Positions 52,272 to 62,170 of a stretch of 64,000 bases of DNA are shown piece after piece. The stretch is taken from the NCBI RefSeq assembly GCF_035083965.1, contig NC_089727.1, forward strand, positions 16,320,769 to 16,384,768, read 5' to 3'. The translations under genes were made by a program, and so were the position numbers. Within the stretch, counting starts at the first letter, position 1, and each line of letters starts with the position of its first letter. The DNA is from Branchiostoma lanceolatum. Its lineage: Eukaryota; Chordata; Leptocardii; Amphioxiformes; Branchiostomatidae. Under the pieces are notes generated by a model that ran no database searches, was not told the origin of the DNA, and saw nothing but the letters and a program-made list of their open reading frames with translations.

Positions 52272-53951
52272 AAGGACAAAGTTTTAAACATTGTGTTGGA
52301 AAATAGGCCAGGTAACTTAGTAGTATTTTACCACAGTAATGTGTGATATCTCCAAACCTGATACACAACATGTGTATGTAGTTGTTTCTGGCTATGGAAG
52401 ACGCTAGTCGTCATCTCGATTAGAATCCGCTGATGATGTGATATACATCATAGTGTCTTACATATTTTTACGTGAGAGGCCTTGTGAGGAAAATATTAAT
52501 ATAATGACCACTTTGTATCCCCAAAGCCGGGATATGAGGCCTTTATAGATATTGAACATTTTTATGAAGATGTATTTGTATGAAATTTGAGCAAGCAGTG
52601 CTTGATTTTAATGGTGGGGACTCCACTTTAAAAATGATCCGAAGCCACAAAGTGTGCTTTTTAACAAGTTGTTTTTATGGGATGAATCTTTTTCTAAGTG
52701 TTGCAAAGTTAACGTGGTCATGTATATTCAGTCAGTCCATTCTAAAGATCTAGACTGACGATACTCAAGATATTGTGAAACTCCTAGCCTGTCAGTGTGG
52801 ACTTAATCAGGTACAAGTGTGTAGATATGGGATAAACTGTTTTCTTTTTATATGCTTGTAGAATTGAAAGATATGGAGTAGAAAGGAAGACTGGAAAATT
52901 GTCAATCATGTGTACATGTATGAAAGGATCATGGTGAAACAAACAATTTGTACACGGAATATCAATGTTTTGTGTTTATATGGTTACGTAAGTATGTTGT
53001 TACTTACTTATTGAATGTGGGACAAACTTGGTTGAAGAGGACGTAAAAGACAGAATGAATGGAAACTGAATGGGAACTTTATTAATGCTTCACTTGGTTA
53101 GATCCCGAGAGGAAGATTGATGATTATGTTACACCAGTCCTACATGTACATAGCTACAGTATGTATAATGTTACAATGAAATTTAACAACAGCATAATGT
53201 GTTTCAACAGCATAATGTGTTTCAACAGCATAATGTGTTTCAACAGCATAATGTGTTTCAACAGCATAATGTGTTTCAACAGCATAATGTGTTTCAACAG
53301 CATAATGTGTTTCAACAGCATAATGTGTTTCAACAGCATAATGTGAGAAAGTGACTTTAGCCAGGAGACATCATAAAAGCATAGGGCAGGGAGCAAAGCT
53401 CAGGATGTTAAAATTCCTGACAATGTTTTCCTTGTTTCTAGTTAGCCTCCATTGCCAGCACTTTGATATTGCCATTTTTGGATTGACAACATTGTAGGTT
53501 GCAAACATGTTCTCATGGGTCTTATGTAGAATGTTGGAATCTTGACCAAGGTCCAGTAGTAAAAGAAAAGTCAAGTTATATATCAAGTTATGGAATAAAA
53601 ACAAAACTGCATCAAGTCTCAAAATGCCTCACAGATATATGCTGCAATGCACAGTAGATAACATACTACCAAAAGGTGAGTCGCATACATGCACATAAGT
53701 ACAAACATTACTAGTACTCCTAACTAGTACCTGTGTACAGTAGGCATAAAGGAAAATCACATTGGGTCATGCCTGTAACAAAAAAAATTGACGTATCAAG
53801 ATCGTCTTTACCGAGTCCTTTTTTCTGCGATGGGACCATCACGTGACATTCAATCATGTGTTGCTGTACATGCATGGTCGCACTACTGACGGGAAAGTTC
53901 CATTTGTGGGACGTTGGTGTGCACTTCCGTTTCTCCTTTCTTAATGATACA
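52272..53951. other. Region between the convergent genes E and THAP-DDE
   Basis: This is probably mostly the 3' UTR of gene E, with AATAAA on the plus strand at 53594-53599. It contains the 18-bp minisatellite. No coding signal is seen. Confidence 0.4.
53187..53344. repeat. 18-bp minisatellite
   Basis: Nearly nine head-to-tail copies of AACAGCATAATGTGTTTC show no visible mismatch. They lie about 0.9 kb past the stop codon of gene E, possibly in its 3' UTR. Confidence 0.95.
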
Positions 53952-55572
53952 TCAGCGTTCAGGTGTTTGAAAGTTCACAAGATAAGCGCACACAACAAAA
54001 ATCTTCTCTAATAAAGTTTTCGTAACATAGAGCTTCAACCTTCTGTCCAATAGGCGGAACCTCTTTATCTGACCGATCATTCTTTTAACATGTGCTTGGG
54101 CCTTAGCGATTTTGTTTGATCTTAAAATCCCAGGACTTGTCAGCGCTAGCTGAGAGCGACCCACTCCTTTGGAGTCTGGGTTTCCTGACATGATACCCAA
54201 TGCACTCAGCTTAAGCTCCATGTGCATGGTGGACCCCTTGTCTGCCGAAACACTGTCGACTGCTTTTAAAGACTCCAGTAAGACCTCACTAGCTCTGTCA
54301 CCAAAGCATGCTGAGTAATATGTCACTGCAAGGGAGTGGCTACTGACACCAATCAAGAACTTGATGGTTTCATGTTTGTAGTTAGAATACAGCTGCTGCT
54401 CTCTTACAGTCAGGTGATCAGGCTCTGTGAACAACTTTGTGCAATCTAGAGTAACTACAACATCTGGAAACTCACAGAGACAATGCTCAGCCTTACCTTC
54501 TTCTACGACTTTCTTACATGGAAGTTCAAACATTGCTTTGAATTCTGTATACATCAAATCAACCCAAGAGGAAAATAGTTGGGAAAACTTATCCTCACTG
54601 ATAAGGAGTCTGGCTGAGGCATCCGACACTGGCACGCCAATCCTCAACCTCGTCATGACAACAAAGAACTCCTCTTCTAATGATACTGTTCCTTCATCTC
54701 CAAGTTCATTGTCAAGTGTGGCCTCCCCCCTCTCTACATGTAGGTCTGCCGCCTTAGGTTTCAGGTAGTTGAAAACTGCCATAAAGGTTCTGTAGTTGGG
54801 AAAGCCTGTCCAGAATCTTAATATCCCAGGATGGTCCTTTATATTTTCAAGGCACAGAGCAGCCTTCTTCAGCCTCATGTGTTCCGCCTTCAGTTCCTCC
54901 AGCTTCATCTGTACCCTTCTCACCTCCTCCATGTTTACAGTCTTCTCCTCTTGTGTTTTAATGTAGTCGTGGTCAGTCGTGGACCATACGGCCTTCTCGT
55001 CACCCATAAACATTTGTCTTCTGATCTGGTCATCAGGGGGAGGGTGTCTTCCTACTTGTGATGATGATGATGATGATGGGTGACTTGATGTTTCATACTC
55101 CATTCTGCGCTTCAGTGAAGTACCTGACTTAACAGTGACAACCTTGGCTGGAGTGACCACTTTGGCTGCATTAGCTGACTTTAGAATATCTTTGTTGGCA
55201 GTTGTAGCTGATTTTGGAGTGGCGGCCTTGGCTGGTGTAGACTCTTTTGGGCCTGACTGTCTGTTCCTGCTGATACCTACTGACACAACGTGTGTTTGAG
55301 TTTTTTCCGCTTCTTTTGACTCAAAGATAGTTGGAATGTAGCCAGCACTCCCGGGGATGTCAGACTTTCTACCGTACACAAAGTGTCGGGAGCACAGTTT
55401 TGTTGTGGTATTGGGTGTCCATGGTTGTGAGGGATTCATGGAGTTTACTTGTGTTATGGCTCTTACCCATAGTATCCGTCTATATGGAATCTGAGGCAGA
55501 GTGTAGAAACTGAGGTCTCGGTCCTTCTGTCTTGATGAATTGCACACACAACAGCGATCATTGCCTCCCATC
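53952..55572 (-). CDS. THAP zinc finger plus ISL2EU-type DDE transposase-like protein
   Basis: One long coding exon starts at the ATG at 55571 (539 aa), directly after the acceptor TTTTTGCAG. The N-terminus is a THAP domain (about residues 1-84), with C-x2-C at residues 7 and 10, a conserved Trp in LWVRAI, KLCSRHF and YIPTIF. A Ser/Thr/Lys-rich spacer and a coiled-coil segment (MEEVRRVQMKLEELK) follow. The C-terminal half matches DDE_Tnp_4 of ISL2EU elements: TLDCTKLF (first Asp), YSNYKHETIKFLIG, VSADKGS (second Asp), then AHVKRMIGQIKRFRLL. The family usually has HVE here, so the third catalytic residue is replaced by Lys. The frame is uninterrupted. No flanking inverted repeats were seen. 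It may be a domesticated DNA-binding protein or a recently inactivated transposon copy. It is convergent with gene E. Confidence 0.8.
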
Positions 55573-56068
55573 CTGCAAAAACAAATCATTCAATAAGGAG
55601 GTGCTTCATTTCTGTGTGCAAAGTTTAACAGATTCTTATCATAAAATCTTAAGGGACTGTACATTATTTACTTGGGGCAGGGCTGGTGCAAAGAAGACAC
55701 CAAAGAAGACCCCGGCTCAAAAAAAATTTCAATGGCCCTCCCCAGACCAAAAAATGTTTCAATGGGACTCCCCTCCCCTCATGAATGAGATCAATGAAGC
55801 TGGTGATTCCAATCGACATGATGAGGGTCATATGGACTACGAACAAAATTTGGATCTGATAGATTCATACTATTGAAATGATAGAGCTCAAAATTATTTT
55901 CCCGCCATAACACAGTTAACCCCCTCCCCCTTATCTATGATATCAAAACAAGTTCTGGCAAACTGGTACACTAACGCCTACATGTGTATATTGTTGGCAT
56001 TAGTACCCCAGTATATAGAGCACTGTCATAATGGCATTTGAATTGTAACTTGAGAAAAATCATTTTAC

Positions 56069-56159
56069 CTTCCTCCTGACTTTGGCTGGAAAATCAAAAT
56101 TAGTGGTCAGCGCGCGCGACTAACAAAGGATTGTGGGTAGTGACGTCAGGGGATTCCCC
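56069..56159 (-). promoter_or_regulatory. Candidate promoter and first non-coding exon of the THAP-DDE gene
   Basis: On the minus strand TGACGTCA (56141-56148) abuts GGGGATTCCCC (56149-56159). A donor (GGAGGAAG then GTAAAAT) lies at about 56068 and would splice to the acceptor before the start codon at 55571. Farther out are a second CRE (about 56403) and AAGATGGCG, a YY1-like motif (about 56430). Such host-like promoter elements and a 5' UTR intron fit a cellular gene. Confidence 0.4.
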
Positions 56160-58246
56160 GTGCTCCTCAGACGTTGGCATTTTCATATTCAGGGGCTCTT
56201 AGTAATTAACTGCTATAATTTTGTACACAAATTAGCATAACTTTAAATTTATTAAGGTAATTAACTTGTATAAACTAAGTTTACATGAATTTTGACATGT
56301 GGATTTCAAATTAGTATTTTATCTTTCGACTGATAGCGTTTCTACAAATACTCCCTCCACCATACGGAATGGATTATCCCAGCCTCAGGGGTCCTGCGCA
56401 ACTGACGTCATGGGAGGATAGAAAAAATCAAGATGGCGATCGTGGTTTTAGAGTAGAGTACTAACACAAATTTTGGTCGTGAAACGTCGTTTTTCACAGG
56501 ATAGTTCGGCAAATTTGCTCCCATTGAGTGGTAGAAATATTCTTCAAGAAGCACATGTGACATATAGGGATCGTGATGCAATATAGAGTTTGTTTAATCC
56601 TAGAACACGACTCACGTATACCGACGCGGATGGGACCTTCCAACTTGCAGACTTGAACTTGGGATCGTGTATTCACCGAAATACGGGAAATACGCGAAAT
56701 ACACGAAATACACGTCCGAAATACACGAAATACACTTGAAGATGGCTGAAATCTACCGAAATACAGTATGATTTGATGAATTAACATCACAGGTTGCCAT
56801 ATGCCGTCTTGAAATAATATATTTATAGCCCTGGCGACAAGAAAAAGACAGAAAATACTTCGCGATCCCGGCCACGTCCGGTCGCCGCCATCTTTCTTAC
56901 CATACACCATGATGTTTGTTTTTCAGTGGTGTCTTCTTCTGTGTCATTTACACAAAAAGGGTGGTGAAATGTACCGAAATACAGTATGATTTGATGAGCA
57001 AACATCATAGGTTGCTATATTTCGGCATAAAATAATATATTTATGGTCCTGGTGACAAGAAAAGGACAGAAAATACTTCGCGACCCCGGCCGGCCGCCGC
57101 GTCATCTTTCTTACCATACACCATGATGTTTGTTGTTAGTGGTATCCGAGGCATTTACACGAACATGGTAGTAAAATGTACCGACATACAGTATGATTTG
57201 ATGAGCAAACATCACAGGTTGCTGTATTTCGGCATGAAATAATCTATTTTTGGTCCTGGCGACAAGAAGAAGGCTACCCTGGGCTCCAGACTAGTACCGG
57301 GTCGCTAGCGATTTTCTTCGGCGGCCCAAGGACAGTCAGCCCGCCAGGTCTTAGAAATCACCCGGTGCGCCAATGCTAGGGTCACATTTCCAATCCGGAA
57401 AGTATGATATTCAAGAGAACAAAAACACAAAACGTACCCAAAATTATTTAAGAGCATAGCTTGTGCAAAAGTATTGACACACACTTGGATTTTTCGTTTC
57501 CGCAAACAGCCCGGCCGGGCCCCGGTTAGCATAATTAGGGTTCTGCGGGCTGGAGGCTCTGTGCCGCCGAAGGAACTGACTACAAGGTACCGGCTAAAGG
57601 GAACCGGCTAAAAGGCCCGATAAACAGTCTACTCTACTCTACTGGAACCCAGGGTAGATCCCGGCGAAATAAGAAAATGGCGAATATGCGATCACTCACT
57701 AGTATGCGATCCGGCGGCGGGATAGCCCTAAGTCTAAGGGATTTTCAAGGTCCTTGTTTATTATATGTTGTAGGAATTTTAATTAAAACCTATGCGGCCC
57801 GTCGGATAATAAGACTTTTTTTGCACTTTATATAACGTTAACGTTGCGACAATACCGCAAGACAGAGGCCAGTGAATAAGATTTCCCCCGCAAAATTCTT
57901 ATTGACAGGCTAAGCTAACCTGTCACAGTGTCAGTAAGATTTTCCCCGCTCTTGACATATACTAGTTAAAGCCTGTCAATAAGAACCTTAACCCTTGCCC
58001 TTATATAACCATAAACATGGTTCATAAATAACCAAGGAGGTTAAATATACAAGATAACATTTCCCCTGTGTTCACACGGGATGTTCCTGTGAATCACACA
58101 AAACCCGCATCCCTACCAAACCCTGAAGATGATCCTGTAAAATGGAGAAAAAAAATACTGACATTCCTTTAAATAAATAATTCATTTTTTGAATGTTAAG
58201 AACAGAAAAACGGATGTCAAAAAGATAGCCAAAAGAAATTGGATAT

Positions 58247-58312
58247 TGATGGATTTGAACTCACGATCTATGAACTCGCGATCTGCGGCCTACCAGTTGA
58301 GCTGACATGATT
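58247..58312 (-). repeat. tRNA-like remnant
   Basis: On the minus strand GTCAGCTCAACTGGTA resembles an A box and GAGTTCAAATCC resembles a B box, at tRNA spacing. The acceptor arm does not pair, so this is a tRNA pseudogene or SINE head, not a functional tRNA. Confidence 0.3.
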
Positions 58313-59045
58313 AACTCGTTCGGCTCGGTCATTCCAACGAGGCTATAACGTCCCAACACGTCAATTGGTAAGAAAGAGGACGCGGCGGCCGGCCGGGATC
58401 GCGAAGTATTTTCTGCGGATTTGTTTTCGCCGGGGCCATAAATGAATTATTCGATGCCGAAATGATGTTTGCTCATCAAATCATACTGTATGTCGGTACA
58501 TTTTACAACCATGTTCGGATACCATTAACAACAAACATACCATAATGCACCACAAGTCAGGAAATACATGATACCAAGGTTATATAACCTCCTTGGTAAT
58601 ACCTAAAGCTAATATATATAATATATATATAATCTCCAAGCAGATCACACGGCGGCAAAATAAATATTATAAGGGATGATATTGTCAAAGGGATGATATT
58701 TGCCAAGGAAGTTTGGTCGCCAGGGGGTTTCATTTGCTGGCAAATTATCAACTTTACCGTGGACTGACTCTACTGGACAATTTTACTTTTTTTTGCCGAA
58801 TTCTACGACCCATACGCTCGTAGGAAGGGATGGTAAAGGTTTGAGAAGTTCCTGCCCACTTGTTCTGTAATGTGTGGGGTTGTTATGTTTTCCTTTCGTC
58901 TGAATAAATCATAGGCTGTTATCTCTTTATAATCTCCCTTGTTATCATCAATTTCGCCACTTCCTAGCTTTGCCACTTTCTTACATTTCTACACGTTTTT
59001 TTTTTTTTTCAGGTAAATTTACCGTGAGACTGGAAGAAAGGACCA

Positions 59046-59450
59046 TTAGGCCTACTTAACATAATCTTTGTTCCAAATGCGTTCACGTTGAAATATGCGT
59101 TGTCGGGTTATCAAGGGTTTCTGTTTTTTTTGTTATCAAACTTATTGTCAACTTTATGTATTCGTTATTAAACTTATTGTCAACTTTCGTTCTTTTCTAA
59201 CCGACCTCAGGTTCTGACGCGTTTTGTTTTGTTTCAAGTTTTGAACGAAGACTTTTGTTTCGCCTACTTGATATAATCTTTGTTCCAGATGCGTTGACGT
59301 TGAAATATGCGTTGTTGGGTTACCCAGGGTTTCTGTTTTTTTGGTTATTAAACTTATTGTCAACTTTCGTTCTTTTCTAACACCTCAGGTTCTGACGCGT
59401 TTTGTTTTGTTTTAAGTTTTGAACGAAGACATTTGTTTCGCCTACTTAAG
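59046..59450. repeat. Tandem duplication of a ~200-bp unit inside the Mutator-like element
   Basis: Two copies start GCCTACTT, run through CGTTGAAATATGCGTTG and TTCTGACGCGTTTTG, and end AACGAAGAC. The first copy contains an extra internal duplication of AAACTTATTGTCAACTTT. Confidence 0.7.
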
Positions 59451-59577
59451 TTAATACCGTACTCACCGTTACTAACAGAAATCCAGTCACAGCAAACGTA
59501 CATTAGCAAACATCAACAAATGTATTTACAATGCAAAATGTTAAGACATTTACACCAAGAGCAAAAGCAAAATAAGT

Positions 59578-59885
59578 CACAAATCTATATTACGTAAAAT
59601 GGCAACATTCATGGAAAGTACGCAAGTTACTTACAAATCGGGTCTTTACATTTCTTGTTGAAGGTAAAGAAACCTAGTCACAAAGTTATTTCAGAAATGG
59701 CACAATCCATGAAAAAATTATATTACGAAAAATGGCAGCAACTATTTACAAATCGGGTCTTTACATTTCTTGTTAAAGGTAAAGAAACCTAGTCACAAAG
59801 TTATTTCAGAAATGGCACAATTCATTAAAAAATTATATCACGAAAAATGGCAACAATTATTTACAAATCGGTCTTTGCATGGCAA
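59578..59885. repeat. Tandem array of ~120-bp units inside the Mutator-like element
   Basis: Three copies share TTTACAAATCGGGTCTTTAC and AAACCTAGTCACAAAGTTAT. They are non-coding. Confidence 0.75.
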
Positions 59886-60039
59886 AAAAGGTGACACCAT
59901 GCAATAAAAGGCAAAGTGATAAATTGATTTCCTTCTAAAGTACAGAAAATCACCTTGATTGCTGACGCGCTATGAAAAGGTGTCAAGGTGTTAATCGGCT
60001 TGAAAATCACGTTGCATTTGTATGGCTTGCACACTTTCA

Positions 60040-60395
60040 TACGTTAAGAGATGCGACGTACCAACATACGTCGGGCCAAATTTCATACGTTTGGCATTCA
60101 AATAGTATGACAGAAGTGTAGTTCGCTGTCAACCATATAGCTGGAGATCACAGGTTAAGAGATGCGACGTACCAAATTTCATACGTCGGGCTAAATTTCA
60201 TATGTTTCGCATTCGATAGTATGACAAAAGTGTAGTTCGCTGTCAACCATATAACGTTAGCTGGAGCTCCGGAGATCACTGGTTTAATAAGAGATGCGAC
60301 GCGTACCAAATTTCATACGTCGGGCCAAATTTCATACATTTGGCACTCAAGTAGTATGATCAATATACAATGTCCTTGGTATGATAAAAGTGTAG
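60040..60395. repeat. Tandem array of ~115-bp units inside the Mutator-like element
   Basis: Three copies share AAGAGATGCGACGTACCAA, ATTTCATACGT and AAGTGTAGTTCGCTGTCAAC. Confidence 0.75.
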
Positions 60396-61751
60396 TTCGC
60401 TGTCAACTTTGGAAATGGAACCTTAGCATAACCATATAACCTCCTTGGCATAACTGGTTACAGTATTTCCTGCCGCGCAAAGGATGATGGTATAGCTTGA
60501 TCCGCCATATTTGTTCCTATATGAACGCTACCCGCCGAAGAGAAAGTTAGCCAAATCCGTTGCATTATCGCTTCTACACTGGCATATGGGCAGTATTTGG
60601 CAGGAAATCACATACAGGGAAAGTTTCTGACGATTGTTTAGTCATGAACGAACGTTGGACACCGCTGTATTGGATTTTTTGTTTGCCTACGAATCGGACC
60701 GCTAGTGTCGGTTGTAAAGAGACAAATCATGTTCACAAAGACCAAGTAGTTTACTATATGCTTGTAGTTTAATGTCGTGTAGTTTCATATTGTAATGTAA
60801 GCCAGTAGTCTTTAGTATCGCTTTAGACTAGCGGGGCAACTCGGGCGGACTCGGCGGGCGACATGGCGATTGACCCCGCTGGCGCACCCCCAAAGTACGC
60901 CGGCGCTATAGAATTCCTGCCGAGCAAAAAAAAAAAGAAGTTAGAATTATAGTAGTGTCAGGCTTCTAGATCGATATCTTCTCCAAACATTCACATATTA
61001 CGTGCTCAGTAAGTAAGGTGCCGAGTTGTCCCGGCCTAGGTGCCGAGTTGTCCTGATTGTCTAGGGGCCGTGTTGTCCTGATACCCAACACACATCATGG
61101 CGTATGGTAAGAAAGATGACGCGGCGGCCGGCCGGGGTCGCGAAGTATTTTCTGTCCTTTTCTTGTCACCAGGACCATAAATATATCATTTTATGCCGAA
61201 ATAAAGTAACCTGTGATGTTTGCTCATCAAATCATACTGTATTTCGGTACATTTCACCACCCTTTTTGTGTAAATGACACAGAAGAAGACACCACTGAAA
61301 AACAAACATCATGTGTATGGTAAGAAAGATGGCGGCGACCGGACGTGGCCGGGATCGCGAAGTATTTTCTGTCTTTTTCTTGTCGCCAGGGCTATAAATA
61401 TATTATTTCAAGACGGCATATGGCAACCTGTGATGTTAATTCATCAAATCATACTGTATTTCGGTAGATTTCAGCCATCTTCAAGTGTATTTCGTGTATT
61501 TCGGACGTGTATTTCGTGTATTTCGCGTATTTCCCGTATTTCGGTGAATACACGGACCGCTTGAACTTGAAGTTGAAGGGCTTCTACTTCTAGGAACTAG
61601 CTACTTCCAACTTGCTAAGGACTTTACCAACTTGCAGTACTAGTTCTACGCAAGGACATTCACAACAACAACCAATTCTGCGCGATACAAGCTGTCTTAT
61701 ATTATTAGATGATGGGGCTATAGTTGTTGTTGTACAAATTATAGGACAATC

Positions 61752-62170
61752 ATGAACCAGATAGTGTTCTTTACTTGGAGCGGGAATGTCGACGAACGCG
61801 AGCAGCCTCGAACATGTTCACTCGTCGTTGTTTTGCTGACACTGCTGGCCTTTGGTGGGGTTACCCAAGTCCAGTCGGCACCCCTAGAAAAGGTATGTCA
61901 AGTTCTTTCTTCCTAATCATAATGTTTCTAATCTGTCTACTAACTGCCAAAGTCAGATATCATACCACAAACCGTAGCTCAATCTGATTATACATATTAA
62001 ACAAGGGGGAGGGGATGGTCGTATTGGTCAAATATATTCATGATTCATTACATGCAGAAGCATTTATGTTGGTTTTATGTTCACTGGTTTCTCGGTGACT
62101 GAACTTAAAACCACCGCAATTTGTAATGTTCTAAACTTCTACTACTAGTGTGACCCATGCACCCCCTTGT
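61752..62170 (+). CDS. 5' exons of a secreted or membrane protein gene running off the window
   Basis: Exon 1 (61752-61892) encodes 47 residues with a signal-peptide-like core (CSLVVVLLTLLAFGG), then TQVQSAP as a plausible cleavage region, and ends at AAG then GTATGT in phase 0. A possible short exon 2 (62149-62170) reads CDPCTPL, with a C-x2-C pair, and ends at GTAAGT. No further exons are recognised before 64000. The start of a Cys-rich ectodomain is suggested, and a fifth TNF-receptor-like gene is possible but unproven. Confidence 0.35.

Larger units (their letters stand above)
56662..61560. mobile_element. Mutator-like element with long inverted ends, 4.9 kb
   Basis: Inverted terminal regions of about 470 bases (56662 to about 57137 and about 61085 to 61560) are nearly identical. 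Each is built of units of about 190 bases sharing CATACTGTATTTCGGTA. The outer ends read GTGTATTCACCGAAATACGG. A 9-bp direct duplication, TTGAACTTG, flanks the element (56653-56661 and 61561-61569). A 9-bp duplication with very long repeat-built ends is typical of Mutator-like elements. The interior carries extra unit copies (57138-57277 and 58377-58545) and tandem arrays, but no transposase. The element is therefore non-autonomous. Confidence 0.7.

Noticed and set aside
53154-53396. Minus-strand LKHIML repeat peptide
   Set aside because: It is the translation of the 18-bp minisatellite in the probable 3' UTR of gene E.
56494-56910. 138-codon frame also present inverted at 61274-61564
   Set aside because: Both copies lie in the inverted ends of the Mutator-like element. 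The similarity reflects the transposon ends, not a gene pair.
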